A DNA stretch of 64,000 nucleotides from CAG-791 sp963658695 (GCA_963658695.1 CAVKRN010000003.1:22409-86408), one strand, 5' to 3'; shown: positions 16,737-26,532, counted from the first letter of the stretch. The notes: generated by a model from the letters alone, not told the origin. Made by a program: numbers and translations.

Positions 16737-16937
16737 ATGAGAGAAGGAATTCATCCTCAGTATTATCAGGCAACCGTTACATGCAACTGCGGCAATACTT
16801 TCGTAACCGGATCCACCATTTCGGAGATCCACGTCGAAGTTTGCTCCAAGTGCCACTCTTTCTATACCGGCACACAGAAGGCAGCAAATGCTAAGGGTCG
16901 CATTGAGAAGTTCAACAAGAAATACGGCATCAAGTAA
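16737..16937 (+). CDS. rpmE: 50S ribosomal protein L31
   Basis: A 66-residue protein matching bacterial L31: MREGIHPQYYQATVTCNCGN at the start. The zinc-binding cysteines sit in CNCG (about residues 16-18) and CSKCH (about 37-40), followed by FYTGTQKAANAKGRIEKFNK. It is therefore the zinc-containing C+ form. I start at the ATG at 16737 (AAGGAGG 10 bases upstream), not the in-frame ATG at 16686 inside the leader hairpin. Followed by a strong terminator (16960) and then DUF1385, prmC and prfA in the order standard for Clostridia. Confidence 0.96.
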   Translation: MREGIHPQYYQATVTCNCGNTFVTGSTISEIHVEVCSKCHSFYTGTQKAANAKGRIEKFNKKYGIK

Positions 16938-16959
16938 GATATCGGTTTCGGGCGATGAG

Positions 16960-16994
16960 AAAGGTTGGAGCAGCGTGCTGCCCCAACCTTTTTG
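16960..16994 (+). terminator. terminator after rpmE
   Basis: AAAGGTTGG pairs with CCAACCTTT around a CAGC/CTG inner stem, followed by TTTTTG. Good Rho-independent form. Confidence 0.8.
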
Positions 16995-17030
16995 TTTACT
17001 GTACAGATTCAGCAGTAAGAAAGGCACTCC

Positions 17031-17975
17031 ATGGCGAAGAGAAGAAAACGACAGCATTATTCAGGAATTGGCGGTCAGGCAGTCCTTGAGGGCGTCATGA
17101 TGCGCAACAAAAGCCAGATGGCCGTTGCTGTCCGAAAGCCAAGCGGCGAGATCGAAATCGGTGTCGATGAATATCATGGAATCGGAGACAAAACCATTTG
17201 GACCAAAATTCCGTTTATCCGCGGCGTCCTGGCATTTGTGGATTCCCTGATCACCGGCATGAAGGCGATGAACTTCGCGTCCTCCTTCCTGGAAGAAGAG
17301 GAGAACACAGATAAATCTCCGGAGAGAAAGGCCAGAGAGGATGCCTTTTTCTCCGGCGTCACGATCGCGGTGTCCCTGGTGCTTGCCATCGGCATTTTTG
17401 TGATCCTTCCGGTTTTATTGACAAATCTTTTGGGGAGCACCATTCGCAGTGAAGGTCTGCTCGCTATTCTGGAAGGTGTGGTGCGTCTCGTCATTTTCCT
17501 TGCGTATATGATCGGGATTTCCCTACTGGGAGATATTCGGAGATTGTACGGCTATCACGGTGCGGAACATAAATGCATCAACTGCATTGAACGCGGGAAG
17601 CCGCTGACGGTGGAGAACGTCATGAAAAGCTCGCGTTTTCATAAACGATGCGGCAGCAGTTTCCTGGTACTGGTCCTGATCATCAGCATTATCCTGTTCT
17701 TCTTTATTCGTGTAGACGGATATGCCATGCGAATTCTGGTTCGCATTCTGCTGATTCCGTTGATCGCCGGCATTTCCTTTGAATTTCTGCAATACGCCGG
17801 CAAGCACAACAACCTGCTTGTGAGCATCCTTTCCGCTCCCGGTGTGTGGCTGCAGCATATCACGACGAAGGAGCCGGACGAAGGAATGGCAGAGGTTGCC
17901 ATTGCGGCCGTGGATGCTGTCTTTGACTGGAGAGCATATCTTAAGAAGAACTTTGGATATGAAGACGAAGAATGA
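17031..17975 (+). CDS. DUF1385 domain membrane protein
   Basis: A 314-residue protein of the DUF1385 family. The N-terminal signature GIGGQAVLEGVMMRNKSQMA is unmistakable. Membrane segments lie at about 110-132, 150-170, 205-225 and 230-250, with a conserved cytosolic GYHGAEHKCINCIERG between them that has His and Cys residues suited to metal binding. The biochemical role is unknown. The gene is very often between rpmE and prmC/prfA in Clostridia, as here. The start overlaps the promoterless gap after the rpmE terminator. The stop lies just before the prmC start. Confidence 0.88.
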   Translation: MAKRRKRQHYSGIGGQAVLEGVMMRNKSQMAVAVRKPSGEIEIGVDEYHGIGDKTIWTKIPFIRGVLAFVDSLITGMKAMNFASSFLEEEENTDKSPERKAREDAFFSGVTIAVSLVLAIGIFVILPVLLTNLLGSTIRSEGLLAILEGVVRLVIFLAYMIGISLLGDIRRLYGYHGAEHKCINCIERGKPLTVENVMKSSRFHKRCGSSFLVLVLIISIILFFFIRVDGYAMRILVRILLIPLIAGISFEFLQYAGKHNNLLVSILSAPGVWLQHITTKEPDEGMAEVAIAAVDAVFDWRAYLKKNFGYEDEE

Positions 17976-17976
17976 T

Positions 17977-18873
17977 ATGAAATACCGACCGCTTTACGAG
18001 GAAGGGCGCAAACGGCTGGAGGCGGCGGGGATTTCCGACGCGGCACTGGATGCAAGGATCCTTCTGGAGGAAGTCTGCCATACCAACTTGCAGACACTTC
18101 TTACGGATCCGGACCGGATGATTACCGAAGAGGAACAGACGCAGTATCAGGCGCTTATAACACGAAGGGAAAACAGGGAGCCCACGGCCATGATCCTTGG
18201 AAAGTGGGATTTTTGCGGCCTGACCTTTTTATTAAATGAGGAGACACTGATTCCGGAGCAGGATACGGAGCGCCTTGTGGAGGCTGTCCTGGAAAGACAG
18301 CAGGAGATCACAGACAATGCAAGAAAGCGGCACGTGTCGCCAGATGCAGAGGTAAAACCGCTTCGGATTCTGGATCTTTGTACCGGATCGGGGTGCATTC
18401 TATTGTCACTTCTTCATTTTATTCCTACGGCCGGCGGCCTTGGCACTGATATCAGTGCAAGAGCCCTGGAGGCAGCAAAGGCAAATGCGGCGGCCTTGGG
18501 ATTGGATGGACGCGCGTATTTTGCAAGAGGCGATATGTGGGAGCCCGCCGGAGAGGAGCGGTTTGATCTGATCGTTTCCAATCCGCCGTATATTCCGACG
18601 GGGGTAATTCCGACGCTGGAGCCGGAGGTGCGCTGCGGAGAGCCATATGCGGCGTTAGACGGCGGCGCAGACGGCCTGGACTTTTACCGGATGATTGCCG
18701 AAAAGGCGGCAGAGCACCTGTGCCCCGGCGGGTTTCTATTCCTGGAATCCGGCTTTGATGAAGCTGGGGACATTGAGAAGCTTCTCTTGCAGCAGGGCTT
18801 TGAAGATATTCGGATTGATCAAGACTATGGCGGTCTGGACCGCGTGGTGTCGGCTAGGGTGCCGCAGGAGTAA
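17977..18873 (+). CDS. prmC: peptide chain release factor N5-glutamine methyltransferase
   Basis: A 298-residue SAM-dependent methyltransferase that methylates the Gln of the GGQ motif of release factors. It has the PrmC N-terminal helical domain (YRPLYEEGRKRLEAAGISDA), a cofactor loop LDLCTGSGCILLSLL and the catalytic SNPPYIPTG that binds the target Gln. Its substrate gene prfA follows. The start is uncertain: the ATG at 17977 gives the usual family N-terminus, while the ATG at 17959 would overlap the DUF1385 gene by 17 bases. The region between residues about 105 and 122 is a short insertion with no sequence features. Confidence 0.92.
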   Translation: MKYRPLYEEGRKRLEAAGISDAALDARILLEEVCHTNLQTLLTDPDRMITEEEQTQYQALITRRENREPTAMILGKWDFCGLTFLLNEETLIPEQDTERLVEAVLERQQEITDNARKRHVSPDAEVKPLRILDLCTGSGCILLSLLHFIPTAGGLGTDISARALEAAKANAAALGLDGRAYFARGDMWEPAGEERFDLIVSNPPYIPTGVIPTLEPEVRCGEPYAALDGGADGLDFYRMIAEKAAEHLCPGGFLFLESGFDEAGDIEKLLLQQGFEDIRIDQDYGGLDRVVSARVPQE

Positions 18874-18893
18874 GGTATTATCGCTTGCGCGCA

Positions 18894-18968
18894 GCCAAGC
18901 GATGGGTGAATTCCCTGATCGGACAACTCCGTCAGGATCCGTTGCTGGCGGGAGTCTGTACAGTGATT
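18894..18968. repeat. member of dispersed intergenic repeat family 2
   Basis: Contains GCAGCCAAGCGATGGG and GGCGGGAGTCTGTACAGTGA, the blocks shared with 125-166, 35548-35593 and 45899-45965. It occupies nearly the whole prmC-prfA gap. Confidence 0.55.
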
Positions 18969-18993
18969 AAAAGCTGCGAAGGAGATAGTATAG

Positions 18994-20073
18994 ATGTTTG
19001 AGAAAATGGATACGGTGCTGCTGCACTATGAGGAAATCACAAGAGAGCTTGGCAGCCCGGATGTAACACAGAACATGGATCGCTACCGCAAGCTTATGCG
19101 CGAGCAGACCGATTTAACCCCGGTGGTGGAAACCTATAAGGCATACCAGAAGGCCGGGCAGGATGTGGAGGACGCGCTGGAAATCATTGCTTCCGAGTCG
19201 GATCCGGAGATGAAGGAGATGGCAAGGCAGGAGCTGGCGGATGCCAAGGACCGGGTGGAGAAGCTGACCGGCGAGATGAAGCTGCTCCTTTTGCCCAAGG
19301 ATCCCAATGATGACAAGAACGTTATCTTCGAAATCCGTGCCGGCGCCGGCGGCGATGAGGCGGCGCTTTTTGCGGCCGAGGTATACCGAATGTATGTACA
19401 CTATGCCGAGCGCCGGGGATGGAAGACCGAAATTCTGGATTTCGAAGAAAACGGCATCGGCGGTATGAAATTTGTGAACTTCATGGTGGTGGGCCAGGGT
19501 GCCTACTCGCGCATGAAGTACGAAAGCGGCGTGCACCGCGTGCAGCGCGTGCCGGCAACGGAATCGCAGGGCCGCATTCACACATCTACCATTACCGTGG
19601 CGGTGATGCCAGAGGTGACGGAGGATATTAAGATCGACATCCCGATGGAGGATGTGCGCATCGATATCACAAGAGCATCCGGAAACGGCGGCCAGGGCGT
19701 CAATACGACCGATTCTGCGGTGCGTTTAACGCACCTTCCCACCGGTATCGTGATTTATTCCCAGACCGAGCGCTCCCAGCTGCAGAATAAGAACAAGGCG
19801 TGGGCACTGCTTCGCTCGAAGCTGTATGATCTGGAGGTGCAGAGCCGCCATGACCAAGAAGCAGATCTTCGCCGCTCGCAGATTGGTACGGGAGATCGTT
19901 CGGAGAAAATAAGAACCTATAACTTCCCACAGTCTCGCGTCACGGATCATCGCATCAAGCTGACGGTTTATAACTTAAGCGATGTCATTGACGGAAGTCT
20001 GGATGAAATTCTGGATGCTCTGATCGCGGCAGATCAGGCGGCAAAGCTCGTGAAGATGAACGAAGCGGAGTAG
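18994..20073 (+). CDS. prfA: peptide chain release factor 1
   Basis: A 359-residue class I release factor that reads UAA/UAG and triggers peptide release. It has the catalytic GGQ (in GNGGQGVNTTDSAVRL, about 230-245) and an upstream anticodon-like loop region typical of RF1 (PATESQGRIHTSTITVAV). Length and sequence are full. The ATG at 18994 has AAGGAGAT about 10 bases upstream. It lies next to prmC, whose product methylates this GGQ. Confidence 0.96.
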   Translation: MFEKMDTVLLHYEEITRELGSPDVTQNMDRYRKLMREQTDLTPVVETYKAYQKAGQDVEDALEIIASESDPEMKEMARQELADAKDRVEKLTGEMKLLLLPKDPNDDKNVIFEIRAGAGGDEAALFAAEVYRMYVHYAERRGWKTEILDFEENGIGGMKFVNFMVVGQGAYSRMKYESGVHRVQRVPATESQGRIHTSTITVAVMPEVTEDIKIDIPMEDVRIDITRASGNGGQGVNTTDSAVRLTHLPTGIVIYSQTERSQLQNKNKAWALLRSKLYDLEVQSRHDQEADLRRSQIGTGDRSEKIRTYNFPQSRVTDHRIKLTVYNLSDVIDGSLDEILDALIAADQAAKLVKMNEAE

Positions 20074-20191
20074 TCACATCGAGGCGTACTGTATAGCCAC
20101 CCTGTCGCTGACGGACGTGTGAATTGCAACAAGCGAGATGGTGCAAATGATGTACTGGTGACACACAGGAACAAGACATAAGAGGAATAAC

Positions 20192-21319
20192 ATGGGATTA
20201 CTGGAATACCGGCAGCAGCTGGATGAAATCGATGCACAGATGGTGCAGCTGTTTCAAAAGAGAATGGAAATTTCCGGGAAGGTGGCAGAGGACAAGATCA
20301 AATCCGGGAAGCGAGTGCTGGACAAAAAGCGCGAACAGGAGAAGCTGGCAGCGCTTAGCCAAATGGCAGACACTCCCTTCAATCAGCGGGCCGTGCGGGA
20401 GCTTTACGAGCAGATCATGTCCATCAGCCGCAAGTATCAGTACCGGCTTTTAGACAACGCAGGGCAGCTCCACAGCCTTTCGTTTCTGCCGGTGGATTCG
20501 CTGATTGATGACAAGACGCGGGTTGTTTACCAGGGGGCGCCCGGGGCCTATTCCGAAGCGGCTATGAAGACCTTTTTCGGCGAGAACATCGACCATTTCT
20601 GCGTTGAAACCTTCCGGGATGCTATGAGCTCCATCGAAGAGGGAGCAGCCGATTATGCGGTGCTTCCTATTGAGAATTCCACGGCAGGCATCGTATCGCA
20701 GAATTACGATCTTCTGTTCGAGTTTGAAAATTATATCGTAGGCGAGCAGATCATTCCCATACGGCATTGCCTGATGGGGGTGCCGGGGACAACGTTTTCT
20801 TCGATCCACACGGTATATTCCCATCCTCAGTCACTGATGCAGAGTGAGCATTATCTGGATCTTCATCCGGAGTGGCAGCAGGTCGGCATGCAGAACAATG
20901 CCTACGCAGCCGAAAAGGTGGCAAGGGATAAGGACACCTCCAAGGCGGCCATCGGGTCCGCCTATGCGGCAAAGGCCTATGGTCTGGAGATTCTGGAAGA
21001 GGGTATCAACGACTCGGACAACAATTCCACGCGCTTTATTGTTGTGACGAACCGGAAGATTTTCCGGCGCTGTGCGGGAAAGATCTCGGTGGTACTGGAA
21101 ACCGAGCATGAGAGCGGTGCCCTCTATCGCGTGCTGTCGCATTTTATATATAATGACCTTAATATGACCAAGATCGAAAGCCGCCCGATTCGGGATCGGA
21201 GCTTTGAGTACCGGTTTTTTATTGACTTTGACGGCAATCTTCAGGACAGTGCCGTCCGCAATGCGCTGCGCGGTCTGCGGGACGAGTCCAAGAATCTGAA
21301 GGTGCTGGGAAACTATTGA
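20192..21319 (+). CDS. pheA: bifunctional chorismate mutase / prephenate dehydratase
   Basis: A 375-residue P-protein for phenylalanine synthesis: chorismate to prephenate to phenylpyruvate. Residues about 1-88 are an AroQ-type chorismate mutase (YRQQLDEIDAQMVQLFQKRM, then KIKSGKRVLDKKREQEKL). Residues about 105-290 are prephenate dehydratase (VVYQGAPGAYSEAAM, PIENSTAGIV, DNNSTRF). Residues about 295-375 are an ACT domain (TEHESGALYRVLSHF, TKIESRP), the usual feedback site for phenylalanine. RBS GAGGAA precedes the ATG. No attenuator was recognised in the 118-base upstream gap, which carries CACATCGAGG and TACTGTATAG pieces resembling other intergenic repeats. Confidence 0.95.
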   Translation: MGLLEYRQQLDEIDAQMVQLFQKRMEISGKVAEDKIKSGKRVLDKKREQEKLAALSQMADTPFNQRAVRELYEQIMSISRKYQYRLLDNAGQLHSLSFLPVDSLIDDKTRVVYQGAPGAYSEAAMKTFFGENIDHFCVETFRDAMSSIEEGAADYAVLPIENSTAGIVSQNYDLLFEFENYIVGEQIIPIRHCLMGVPGTTFSSIHTVYSHPQSLMQSEHYLDLHPEWQQVGMQNNAYAAEKVARDKDTSKAAIGSAYAAKAYGLEILEEGINDSDNNSTRFIVVTNRKIFRRCAGKISVVLETEHESGALYRVLSHFIYNDLNMTKIESRPIRDRSFEYRFFIDFDGNLQDSAVRNALRGLRDESKNLKVLGNY

Positions 21320-21377
21320 TTTTATTGCTGTCGTTTATCGACGCGTGCGCTGTGGTGTCCGGGAAAGGTGAGTTGTC

Positions 21378-22715
21378 ATGAATTCGTGTATTTTATATCG
21401 TATGGAGAATTGCCCCCTGTGGGACTGTATGAGCGAGGTCCTTTCCGGACTGCAGGCTGGGGCAAGTCTTGATGAGAAGCAAAGAGAGCATCTTCGCAGC
21501 AGGTTGTATGATGCCATTTATCTGCTTTTAAAGGAGGCCGGAGATAACGGCTTCTACGGAAATCTGTGGCACGATTATCTGACCAGTGTATTGGTTTCCC
21601 ATGAGAACAGCTATTCCATGGCCTGCGAGCTGCGGGGCGAGGTGGAAGGCAGCATCAATGATGCGGCGTTGCACGATATTCGTATCTTTCAGACGTATTT
21701 TAACGCAAATTTAACACAGGCTGCGACGGAGTTTGATGTGCCGGAGTTATCTATAATACTGGATTATCAGCCGACCGGCCTTGGCAGCAGACTCTACAAC
21801 ACGAGAATTCGTGATCGCATCTGCACGCTGGCAAGGGAATTTGAGCAGGCAGAGGATGCGGCCGGCATGAAGGCGCTTCTGACGGCGTTTTATAAAGAGT
21901 ACGGTGTCGGAATGTTCGGCCTGCACAAGGCCTTTCGCATCGAACACGATGAGGCGGGTGAGCTGGCAGGGCAGACACAGATCGTTCCGGTGAAGAACAT
22001 CCTGCACGTGCATATGGAGGATCTGGTCGGCTACGAAATCGCCAAAAAGAAGCTGATTGAGAACACAGAGGCGTTTGTGGAGGGGCGGCCGGCCAACAAC
22101 TGCCTGCTCTACGGAGAGGCCGGCACCGGCAAGTCCTCCAGCATCAAAGCCATTGCCAATGAGTATTATGAGCAGGGACTCCGTATTATTGAGGTCAGCC
22201 GCTACCAGTTCAGGGATCTGAATCACGTGATTGAGCGGATTAAGAACCGGAATTACCGTTTTATCCTCTATATGGACGACCTTTCCTTTGAGGACAATGA
22301 AACGGAATACAAATACCTCAAGGCAGTCATTGAGGGCGGCCTGGAGAAAAGGCCCTCCAATGTTCTGATCTATGCCACCAGCAATCGCCGGCATCTGGTG
22401 CGCGAGAGCTTCCATGACAGAGACGGCGTTGAAATCTCCGACAAGCACGGCGGCGATACGGTACAGGAGAAGCTTTCTCTGGCGAGCCGCTTCGGTGTTT
22501 CCATTTATTATGGGGCACCTACCTTTGAGGAGTATCATACAATTGTCCGGGAGCTGGCAGAGCGCTTCGGAATCCGCATGGAGGAGAAGGAGCTCTCGAA
22601 GCTGGCGACCCAGTGGGAGATGCAGCACGGCGGCCTTTCCGGACGCACGGCACAGCAGTTTATCGATCATCTTTTAGGAGGCCATGATGGCAATCCAAAC
22701 CTTTGCAGCAATTGA
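21378..22715 (+). CDS. DUF815 family AAA+ ATPase
   Basis: A 445-residue protein. The N-terminal 200 residues have no recognised domain. The C-terminal part is a DUF815 AAA+ ATPase with Walker A GEAGTGKSS (about 249-257), a Walker B-like ILYMDDLSFE, and sensor ATSNRRHLV. The segment HVHMEDLVGYEIAKKKLIEN just before the P-loop is typical of DUF815. Its role is unknown. DUF815 proteins are MoxR/DnaA-like in sequence and might act as remodelling ATPases. The last 32 bases overlap the next gene in another frame, and ppx and ppk follow. A link to polyphosphate metabolism is therefore suggested by context. RBS AAAGGTGAG. Confidence 0.85.
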   Translation: MNSCILYRMENCPLWDCMSEVLSGLQAGASLDEKQREHLRSRLYDAIYLLLKEAGDNGFYGNLWHDYLTSVLVSHENSYSMACELRGEVEGSINDAALHDIRIFQTYFNANLTQAATEFDVPELSIILDYQPTGLGSRLYNTRIRDRICTLAREFEQAEDAAGMKALLTAFYKEYGVGMFGLHKAFRIEHDEAGELAGQTQIVPVKNILHVHMEDLVGYEIAKKKLIENTEAFVEGRPANNCLLYGEAGTGKSSSIKAIANEYYEQGLRIIEVSRYQFRDLNHVIERIKNRNYRFILYMDDLSFEDNETEYKYLKAVIEGGLEKRPSNVLIYATSNRRHLVRESFHDRDGVEISDKHGGDTVQEKLSLASRFGVSIYYGAPTFEEYHTIVRELAERFGIRMEEKELSKLATQWEMQHGGLSGRTAQQFIDHLLGGHDGNPNLCSN

Positions 22716-24207
22716 TGTAGGAAGCTATGAGCTTTGCATGGAAATCTTCGAGGTTTCCCGTGCAAAGGGTATCCGTGAAATTGATCATGTGGTGCGCAAG
22801 ATCGACCTGGGGAGCGACACTTATGCCACCGGCAAGCTCAGCCTCCACCACATTCAGGAGGTGCGTGATGTCCTGAAGGAATACCGCAAAATCATGGACA
22901 CCTACCGTGTGAGCGAATACAGGGCCTATGGAACCTCGGCCATCCGGGAGATGACCAATGCATCCATTATCCTCTCGCAGTGGGAGGAGGAAACCGGTAT
23001 TCATATCGATGTCCTTACCAACTCCGAGCAGCGCTTTCTGGATTATAAGTCAGTGGCCTACCGCGACAGTAATTTTGACCGCATTGTGGCAGAGGGCTGT
23101 GCAATCGTTGACATCGGCGGCAGCAGCCTTCAGATATCCCTGTTTGAAAACGGCGTTCTGAACTCCACGCAGAATCTGCGGCTTGGCGTTCTGCGCATTC
23201 GGGAACAGATCCGAAGGCTGGATGCAAGACGCACGCAAAGGGAGCGTCTGATCGATGAGATTGTGAATTCGCAGATGGAGGTTTTCACTGACCTGTATCT
23301 GGACGGGCGCAGCGTTCCGAATATCATCATCATCGACGATTACATCTCGGCATTTATGGAGTCCAGAGGGCGGAGCGTAGCGGATGCGGGCGAGTTTCTT
23401 GCATTTGAGAAGCGCAGCACGCAGCGCACGACTTACGAGATGGCCAGAGAGTACCGCATGACCGAGGACAGCATCTCCCTGATCTCCATTTCGGCGATGC
23501 TGATGCGGGGTATCATCCGCGCGCTGGGGGCGGAGCGGATCTATGCACCGGGTGTCACTCTTACCGACGGCATCGTATATGAATACGCAGAGCAAAAAAA
23601 GATCCTGCCGCCCAGCCACGATTTTGAAGAGGATATCATCGCCTGCGCCAGAACAGTTTCTAGGCGTTACCGCGGAAATGAAGCAAGAGGCAAGTCACTG
23701 GATGCCATTGCCATGAAGGTGTTCGATGCGACAAAGAAGATCCATGGTCTTGGCAAGAGGGAACGATTGCTGCTTCGCCTTGCCTGCATCCTGCATGACT
23801 GCGGCAAGTACGTATCCATCGCCAATGTGTCCGAATGCTCCTACAACATCATTCTCCGTACGGAGATCATTGGGATCTCCCACATTGAACGGGAGATTGT
23901 GGCTAACATCGTGCGGTTTAACCACGGAGAGTTCATTTACTACGAGCAGCAGCTGGAGGCCAGTGATCTGGACCGGGAAGCTTACCTCACCATTACCAAG
24001 CTGTCCGCCATTTTGCGCCTTGCTAACGGACTTGACCGGTCCCATCAGCAAAAGCTCAATGACATGCGGGTCAGCGTCCGGGATGAGAAGCTGGTCATCT
24101 CGGCACGGAGCAGCGTGGATCTGACACTGGAAAAGGGACTGTTCCAGGCAAGGGCAGACTTTTTTGCAGAGGTGTTCGGTATTACACCAGTCATTCGTCA
24201 AAGATAA
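22684..24207 (+). CDS. ppx: Ppx/GppA phosphatase family protein with HD-type C-terminal domain
   Basis: A 507-residue exopolyphosphatase/guanosine pentaphosphatase-type protein. Residues about 5-305 have the actin-like ASKHA fold: FAAIDVGSYELCMEIFEV (phosphate 1 loop) and IVDIGGSSLQISLF (phosphate 2 loop). Residues about 320-500 resemble an HD domain (LACILHDCGKYVS). The family removes terminal phosphate from polyphosphate or pppGpp. The ATG at 22684 (GGAGG just upstream) lies inside the DUF815 gene, overlapping by 32 bases, and ppk1 follows at once. Synthesis and breakdown of polyphosphate are therefore probably co-expressed. Which of polyP and pppGpp is preferred cannot be told. Confidence 0.9.
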   Translation: MMAIQTFAAIDVGSYELCMEIFEVSRAKGIREIDHVVRKIDLGSDTYATGKLSLHHIQEVRDVLKEYRKIMDTYRVSEYRAYGTSAIREMTNASIILSQWEEETGIHIDVLTNSEQRFLDYKSVAYRDSNFDRIVAEGCAIVDIGGSSLQISLFENGVLNSTQNLRLGVLRIREQIRRLDARRTQRERLIDEIVNSQMEVFTDLYLDGRSVPNIIIIDDYISAFMESRGRSVADAGEFLAFEKRSTQRTTYEMAREYRMTEDSISLISISAMLMRGIIRALGAERIYAPGVTLTDGIVYEYAEQKKILPPSHDFEEDIIACARTVSRRYRGNEARGKSLDAIAMKVFDATKKIHGLGKRERLLLRLACILHDCGKYVSIANVSECSYNIILRTEIIGISHIEREIVANIVRFNHGEFIYYEQQLEASDLDREAYLTITKLSAILRLANGLDRSHQQKLNDMRVSVRDEKLVISARSSVDLTLEKGLFQARADFFAEVFGITPVIRQR

Positions 24208-24223
24208 CAACAAGGGAGAAAAG

Positions 24224-26503
24224 ATGATGTCTGACAAAAAGAAGACAGTAGCTGAACCGGATACGAAAAAGGAAGATAAAAAGGAAATCAACTGGAGAAA
24301 TCCCAAGTACTACTACAATCGCGAGCTGTCCTGGCTGCAGTTTGACAAGCGGTGCCTGGGAGAGGCCAGAAGCAAGGAAAATCCCCTGATGGAGCGGCTG
24401 AATTTTCTTTCCATTACCGCCTCCAATCTGGATGAATTCTTCATGGTGCGCGTAGCCTCGCTTCAGGACATGGCGAAGGCAGGCTATACCAAAAAGGATA
24501 TTTCCGGGATGAGCCCTGAGGAGCAGCTCAAGATCATCCTCGAAAAAACCCATGAATTCGTGGATCTTCAGTATACGACACTGAACCGGCAGATCATTCC
24601 GGCACTGCGGGAGGAGGGAATTACCATTCTCACCGGTACGCAGCAGCTGACCGTGGATGAAAAGGAATTTGTGGACGAGTATTTTGAGACCGAGGTATAT
24701 CCGGTCATTACACCGATGGCCGTGGATTCCTCTCGTCCGTTCCCGCTGATTTTGAATAAGTCATTGAACATCGGCGCTCTCTTAAAGCGCAAGGACAATG
24801 CCGGTCCCGGGATTCTGACCCACACGAAGAAGGCCAAGAAGGCCTTAAAGAGTGAGAAGGAGAATCTGGAATTTGCAACGGTTCAGGTTCCTTCGGTTCT
24901 GCCAAGAGTCATTCGTCTCCCGGAGAGCGGACTGCCGGCAGGGCAGCAGGAGAAGGAAGGTCACCGAACTGTCCGTGTGATTTTGCTGGAGACAGTCATT
25001 CAGGATTATCTGGGAGAGCTCTTCCAGAGCTACGACGTCATCGGAGCCGCTCCGTTCCGCATTATGCGGAATGCGGACATGGACATCGATGAAGATGAGG
25101 CAGAGGATCTTCTGAAGGAAATTGAAAAATCCCTGAAGCAGCGCCGGCATGGCGAGGCTATTCGTCTGGAGATCGAGGCAGATGCAGACCCTCGACTGAT
25201 CCGCATTCTGGCGGAGGAGCTTGAGCTCGGGGAAGAGGAGATCTTTCACATTGACGGGCCGCTGGATCTGACCTTCCTTTCCAAGGTTCGGAAGGTAGAG
25301 GGATTTGAGGATCTGCACGAGCACCGGTATCTGCCGCCCCAGGAGGTTCCGGAGCTCCCGGCGGGCAGTGATATTTTTGCCCAGATCCGGAAGGGGGATA
25401 TTTTCTTAAGTCATCCGTATGAGACCTTCCAGCCGGTGGTGGATTTCGTGGCCAAGGCGGCAGTGGATCCGGATGTTCTGGCTATCAAGCAGACGCTGTA
25501 CCGGGTAAGCGGCAACTCGCCCATTGTTGCGGCACTTGCCAAGGCGGCGGACAATGGCAAGCAGGTTACGGTTCTGGTGGAGCTAAAGGCCAGATTTGAC
25601 GAGGAGAATAACATCGTCTGGGCCAGAATGCTGGAAAAGGCAGGGTGTCACGTTATTTACGGTCTGGTGGGGCTCAAGACGCACTCAAAAATCACGCTGG
25701 TAGTGCGCAGGGAAGAGGATGGCATCCGGCGCTATGTGCATCTGGCAACCGGTAACTACAATGATACGACGGCCAAGCTCTATACCGATGTGGGACTGCT
25801 TACCTGCAAGGAGGCCTACGGCGAGGACGCGACGGCGGTGTTCAACATGCTAAGCGGCTATTCGGAGCCTCGCTCCTGGAATCGTCTCATTCTCGCACCG
25901 CTGTGGATGAAGGATCGTTTCCTGTACCTGATCGGCCGGGAGGCGGAAAATGCCAGAAACGGTGAGCCGGCCCGCATAGTGGCCAAGATGAACTCCCTGT
26001 GTGATCCGGACATTATCGAGGCGCTGTACAAGGCCAGTGCAGCCGGCGTTACGATTGACTTGATTGTCCGCGGCATCTGCTGCCTCCGCGTGGGGATTCC
26101 GGGCGTATCGGAGAACATTACCGTGCACTCCATCGTCGGAAACTTTCTGGAGCATGCAAGAATCTTTGTGTTTGAGAATGCGGGCAGACGGGAATTCTAT
26201 GCAGGATCCGCAGACTGGATGCCCAGGAACCTCGGCCGCCGCGTAGAGATTGTGTTCCCGCTGGAAGAAAAGGCAGTGCAGGAGAAGGCCTGGCATATTC
26301 TGGAAACGGAGCTGGCGGATACGGAACAGGCCAGCATTCTCCAGCCGGACGGCACCTATGAGAAGGTGGACCGGAGAGGCAAGGAGAAGGTGAATTCGCA
26401 GCTCGTATTCAGCCGCGAGGCCGAAGAGGCTGCAAGAAAGGCCAGAGAGGTTCGGACGGAGAAGAGAACTTTTATCCCGGAGGAAAGCCACAGCCTGGCA
26501 TAA
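24224..26503 (+). CDS. ppk1: polyphosphate kinase 1
   Basis: A 759-residue PPK1, which reversibly transfers the gamma-phosphate of ATP to polyphosphate. The N-terminal domain shows YYNRELSWLQFDKRCLGEA and the following NFLSITASNLDEFFMVRV. The autophosphorylated His is His487 in LKTHSKITLVV, and a second phospholipase D-like half follows. I start at the ATG at 24224 (GGGAG upstream). Earlier codons run back into ppx. An insert of charged residues (about 195-245) is longer than in enterobacterial enzymes. The C-terminus ends in a basic tail. A canonical terminator (26533) closes the DUF815-ppx-ppk1 unit. Confidence 0.95.
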   Translation: MMSDKKKTVAEPDTKKEDKKEINWRNPKYYYNRELSWLQFDKRCLGEARSKENPLMERLNFLSITASNLDEFFMVRVASLQDMAKAGYTKKDISGMSPEEQLKIILEKTHEFVDLQYTTLNRQIIPALREEGITILTGTQQLTVDEKEFVDEYFETEVYPVITPMAVDSSRPFPLILNKSLNIGALLKRKDNAGPGILTHTKKAKKALKSEKENLEFATVQVPSVLPRVIRLPESGLPAGQQEKEGHRTVRVILLETVIQDYLGELFQSYDVIGAAPFRIMRNADMDIDEDEAEDLLKEIEKSLKQRRHGEAIRLEIEADADPRLIRILAEELELGEEEIFHIDGPLDLTFLSKVRKVEGFEDLHEHRYLPPQEVPELPAGSDIFAQIRKGDIFLSHPYETFQPVVDFVAKAAVDPDVLAIKQTLYRVSGNSPIVAALAKAADNGKQVTVLVELKARFDEENNIVWARMLEKAGCHVIYGLVGLKTHSKITLVVRREEDGIRRYVHLATGNYNDTTAKLYTDVGLLTCKEAYGEDATAVFNMLSGYSEPRSWNRLILAPLWMKDRFLYLIGREAENARNGEPARIVAKMNSLCDPDIIEALYKASAAGVTIDLIVRGICCLRVGIPGVSENITVHSIVGNFLEHARIFVFENAGRREFYAGSADWMPRNLGRRVEIVFPLEEKAVQEKAWHILETELADTEQASILQPDGTYEKVDRRGKEKVNSQLVFSREAEEAARKAREVRTEKRTFIPEESHSLA

Positions 26504-26532
26504 GATATATAGTATCGTACACGAATGATTTC

